A stretch of DNA of 64,000 nucleotides from Pelodera strongyloides (lineage: Eukaryota > Nematoda > Chromadorea > Rhabditida > Rhabditidae). Position numbers and translations under genes: made by a program. Of this stretch, positions 62,534 through 64,000 are shown one piece after another. Numbering within the stretch: the first letter of the stretch is position 1; each line of letters begins with the position of its first letter. The notes below the pieces were generated by a model. That model saw only the letters and a program-made list of their open reading frames with translations, had not been told where the DNA came from and did no database searches. Location of the stretch: positions 1 to 64,000 of the forward strand of contig JAANDG010000082.1 of NCBI GenBank assembly GCA_036852015.1, given 5' to 3'.

Positions 62534-62691
62534 ACTGAATCTTCCACTTCATTCGGTCGCGCGGAAGGCCACTGCCGAACACACACTGTCTCTTTCGGTA
62601 ATATGTCTGTCAAAATTATTAGTCCGCAGTTTACTTACCTTGCCTTTTCCGTACACTGGATACCTTGGATTAGAGTGGGGTCAATATGAGC

Positions 62692-63480
62692 TGAGTGACT
62701 CCCGTGAGCCACTCATTTGCAGGCGATTCATCGGGTGAGTCGCTCAGAGCATGAATCGCGCGACCGACTCTTCTGATGAGTCACTCATCGGAAGAGTGCC
62801 CCGAGCAACTCAAGCTGCGAGTCACTCACAACATAGTACTTACTGACGAATCCCCCCTTGAGTCGCTCGTGATTCAATGATTTGGCGAAAAACAGTCAAA
62901 GGAGTTGTTGTATCGGTAACATACATCAAATACAAACATACATATTCTCTAAATTAAAATTTTGAACAAACATGACCACTTTTATACTTAAATTTGGTAT
63001 TTCAGCATTGGGTTCTCATTAAACTATCAAAAAAATCAGCATAAGTTGAAAAGTTGTTCTTTTTTAGTCCAAACAATGATGTTTTGAAGTTTTGTAGTAG
63101 CTATTTTTGAGTTATTGTGGCATCAATGATGCACAATGAAATACCCGATAAGTCATTAGTAATTGCGCCCATTCTTGACAACAGATATAGAAAAAGTTAC
63201 TTAAACCTTCATAATCATTATTGGTTTAAAGTTGTTTAAGTTATTTGGGTGTAAAACCATTTTTGTGCATCAACATGAGTTGAATCGGAGTTGCGAGCGC
63301 GAGTTGAGTCATGATTCACTCTTTTGACCGCAGGCGAGCCGACTCTGATTCAGAGTGCCCTCCTCTTTCGGGAGTGACTCCGACTATGATTCGGCTCGAG
63401 ATTTGAGAAATGCGGCGAATCACTCAATAAGTCGTCGATTTTGAGTCACTCACAAACATGAGTTGCTCGCCTCTTTTGTC
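62692..63480. repeat. GAGTC/GACTC-rich fold-back block
   Basis: Two GC-richer blocks (62692-62880 and 63270-63480) packed with GAGTCACTC, GAGTGACTC and CGACTC words flank about 390 bp of AT-rich DNA. Left GAGCAACTCA...GAGTCACTCACAA and right GAGTCACTCACAA...TGAGTTGCTC are mirrored, so the blocks act as diverged inverted arms of one element or as two hairpin satellites. No open frame. Confidence 0.7.
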
Positions 63481-64000
63481 CCAAGCAGTAGTGCGCTATC
63501 TTCTGAGTGAGCGACTGCCAAATTTCTGAAGTTGTGAAGTCTTCTTCTTCCCAGGATTGTAGCGTGAGCAGAGCATCGCCAAAGAAAAAAAAAGATTTTT
63601 TTTTCAAATATGTATGGTGGCAGTCTCAGTGTGGGCCCCCCTACAGTTTCTCAGATTCCTCGTGCTAGTGACTTGTGGTCTCGCTGCTAGGTTTGTCCCA
63701 AGTATGGCGCATTTTTCTGCCCTTCGGACTGTCAAATTTTTGGCGATTCTGCTTGGTAGTTTCATGTTGGTCTTGTATGGATGGGTGTTCTCCGAAATTG
63801 TAAACCAAACTGCACATATCCTGCTCGCTTTTGGCTGTTCTCCATAAAAAAACTATGACGGGTAACAGCTTCCCAGGTTTACGAGTCCATTTCCACTTGG
63901 GAACCACCAACTGTGCATCATTTTTCCTAATTTTCTAGCTTAAATTATGAAACTTTATGAAGTTCCCTATGGACTGTACTTACCATCTGCCGCCACAAGA
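63481..64000. other. Right edge, no supported gene
   Basis: A hydrophobic plus-strand open frame at 63614-63847 and an antisense frame at 63665-63910 overlap. Neither has a motif or splice partner, and a gene could continue beyond the edge. Confidence 0.35.

Noticed and set aside
63614..63847. Hydrophobic 77-codon frame near the right edge
   Set aside because: No splice partner, no family motif, and an equally long antisense frame overlaps it.

Overview
The window is eukaryotic and looks nematode-like. The coding genes are split by many short introns. Their 3' splice sites are short TTTCAG, TTTTAG or TTGCAG boxes with little upstream pyrimidine tract. Intergenic DNA is AT-rich and crowded with tandem repeats, fold-back repeats and a decayed LTR retrotransposon. 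Five of the gene models have a splice-acceptor-like AG 5-17 bases upstream of the first ATG, as expected if a spliced leader is trans-spliced or a 5'-UTR intron is present. I cannot name the species.

Three genes could be assembled exon by exon into complete, frame-consistent proteins of recognised families. (1) A ferroportin-type iron exporter (SLC40A1 family), minus strand, 14 exons, 508 aa, 8648-12147. (2) A class A GPCR of the GnRH/AKH-receptor type, plus strand, 14 exons, 554 aa, 24382-27753, with a very long third intracellular loop and no C-terminal tail. (3) A fatty-acid transport protein / very-long-chain acyl-CoA synthetase (SLC27/FATP), plus strand, 18 exons, 650 aa, 44640-49534. 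Four further gene models are not assigned to a pathway: a cysteine-rich, probably secreted protein (minus, 30134-31783), a small C2H2-finger-like protein (plus, 32915-33469), a small protein with an acidic segment (minus, 53317-55089), and the first two exons of another small protein (plus, 59691-60154). The genes are unrelated in function, lie on both strands and are far apart, so nothing suggests an operon.

Layout: 1-1856 is a 122-bp satellite. 3781-5830 carries twelve copies of a short box that looks like a miniature intron. 8.6-12.1 kb is ferroportin. 12.1-24.4 kb is a gene desert. 24.4-27.8 kb is the GPCR. 30.1-33.5 kb holds the two small genes. 35.5-37.8 kb is Ty3/gypsy-like debris with a second, inverted reverse-transcriptase fragment. 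37.8-44.6 kb is a second desert. 44.6-49.5 kb is the FATP gene. 52.1-64 kb is rich in repeats: two fold-back elements that each contain a tRNA-like sequence, a palindrome cluster, several recent tandem duplications, a 0.8-kb direct duplication, and a block dense in GAGTC/GACTC.

Most notable observations: tRNA-like sequences sitting inside inverted-repeat elements at 52.2-52.4 and 57.7-58.4 kb; the miniature-intron-like box array at 3.8-5.8 kb; and a ferroportin in which three of the four metal-site residues known from the human protein are replaced.
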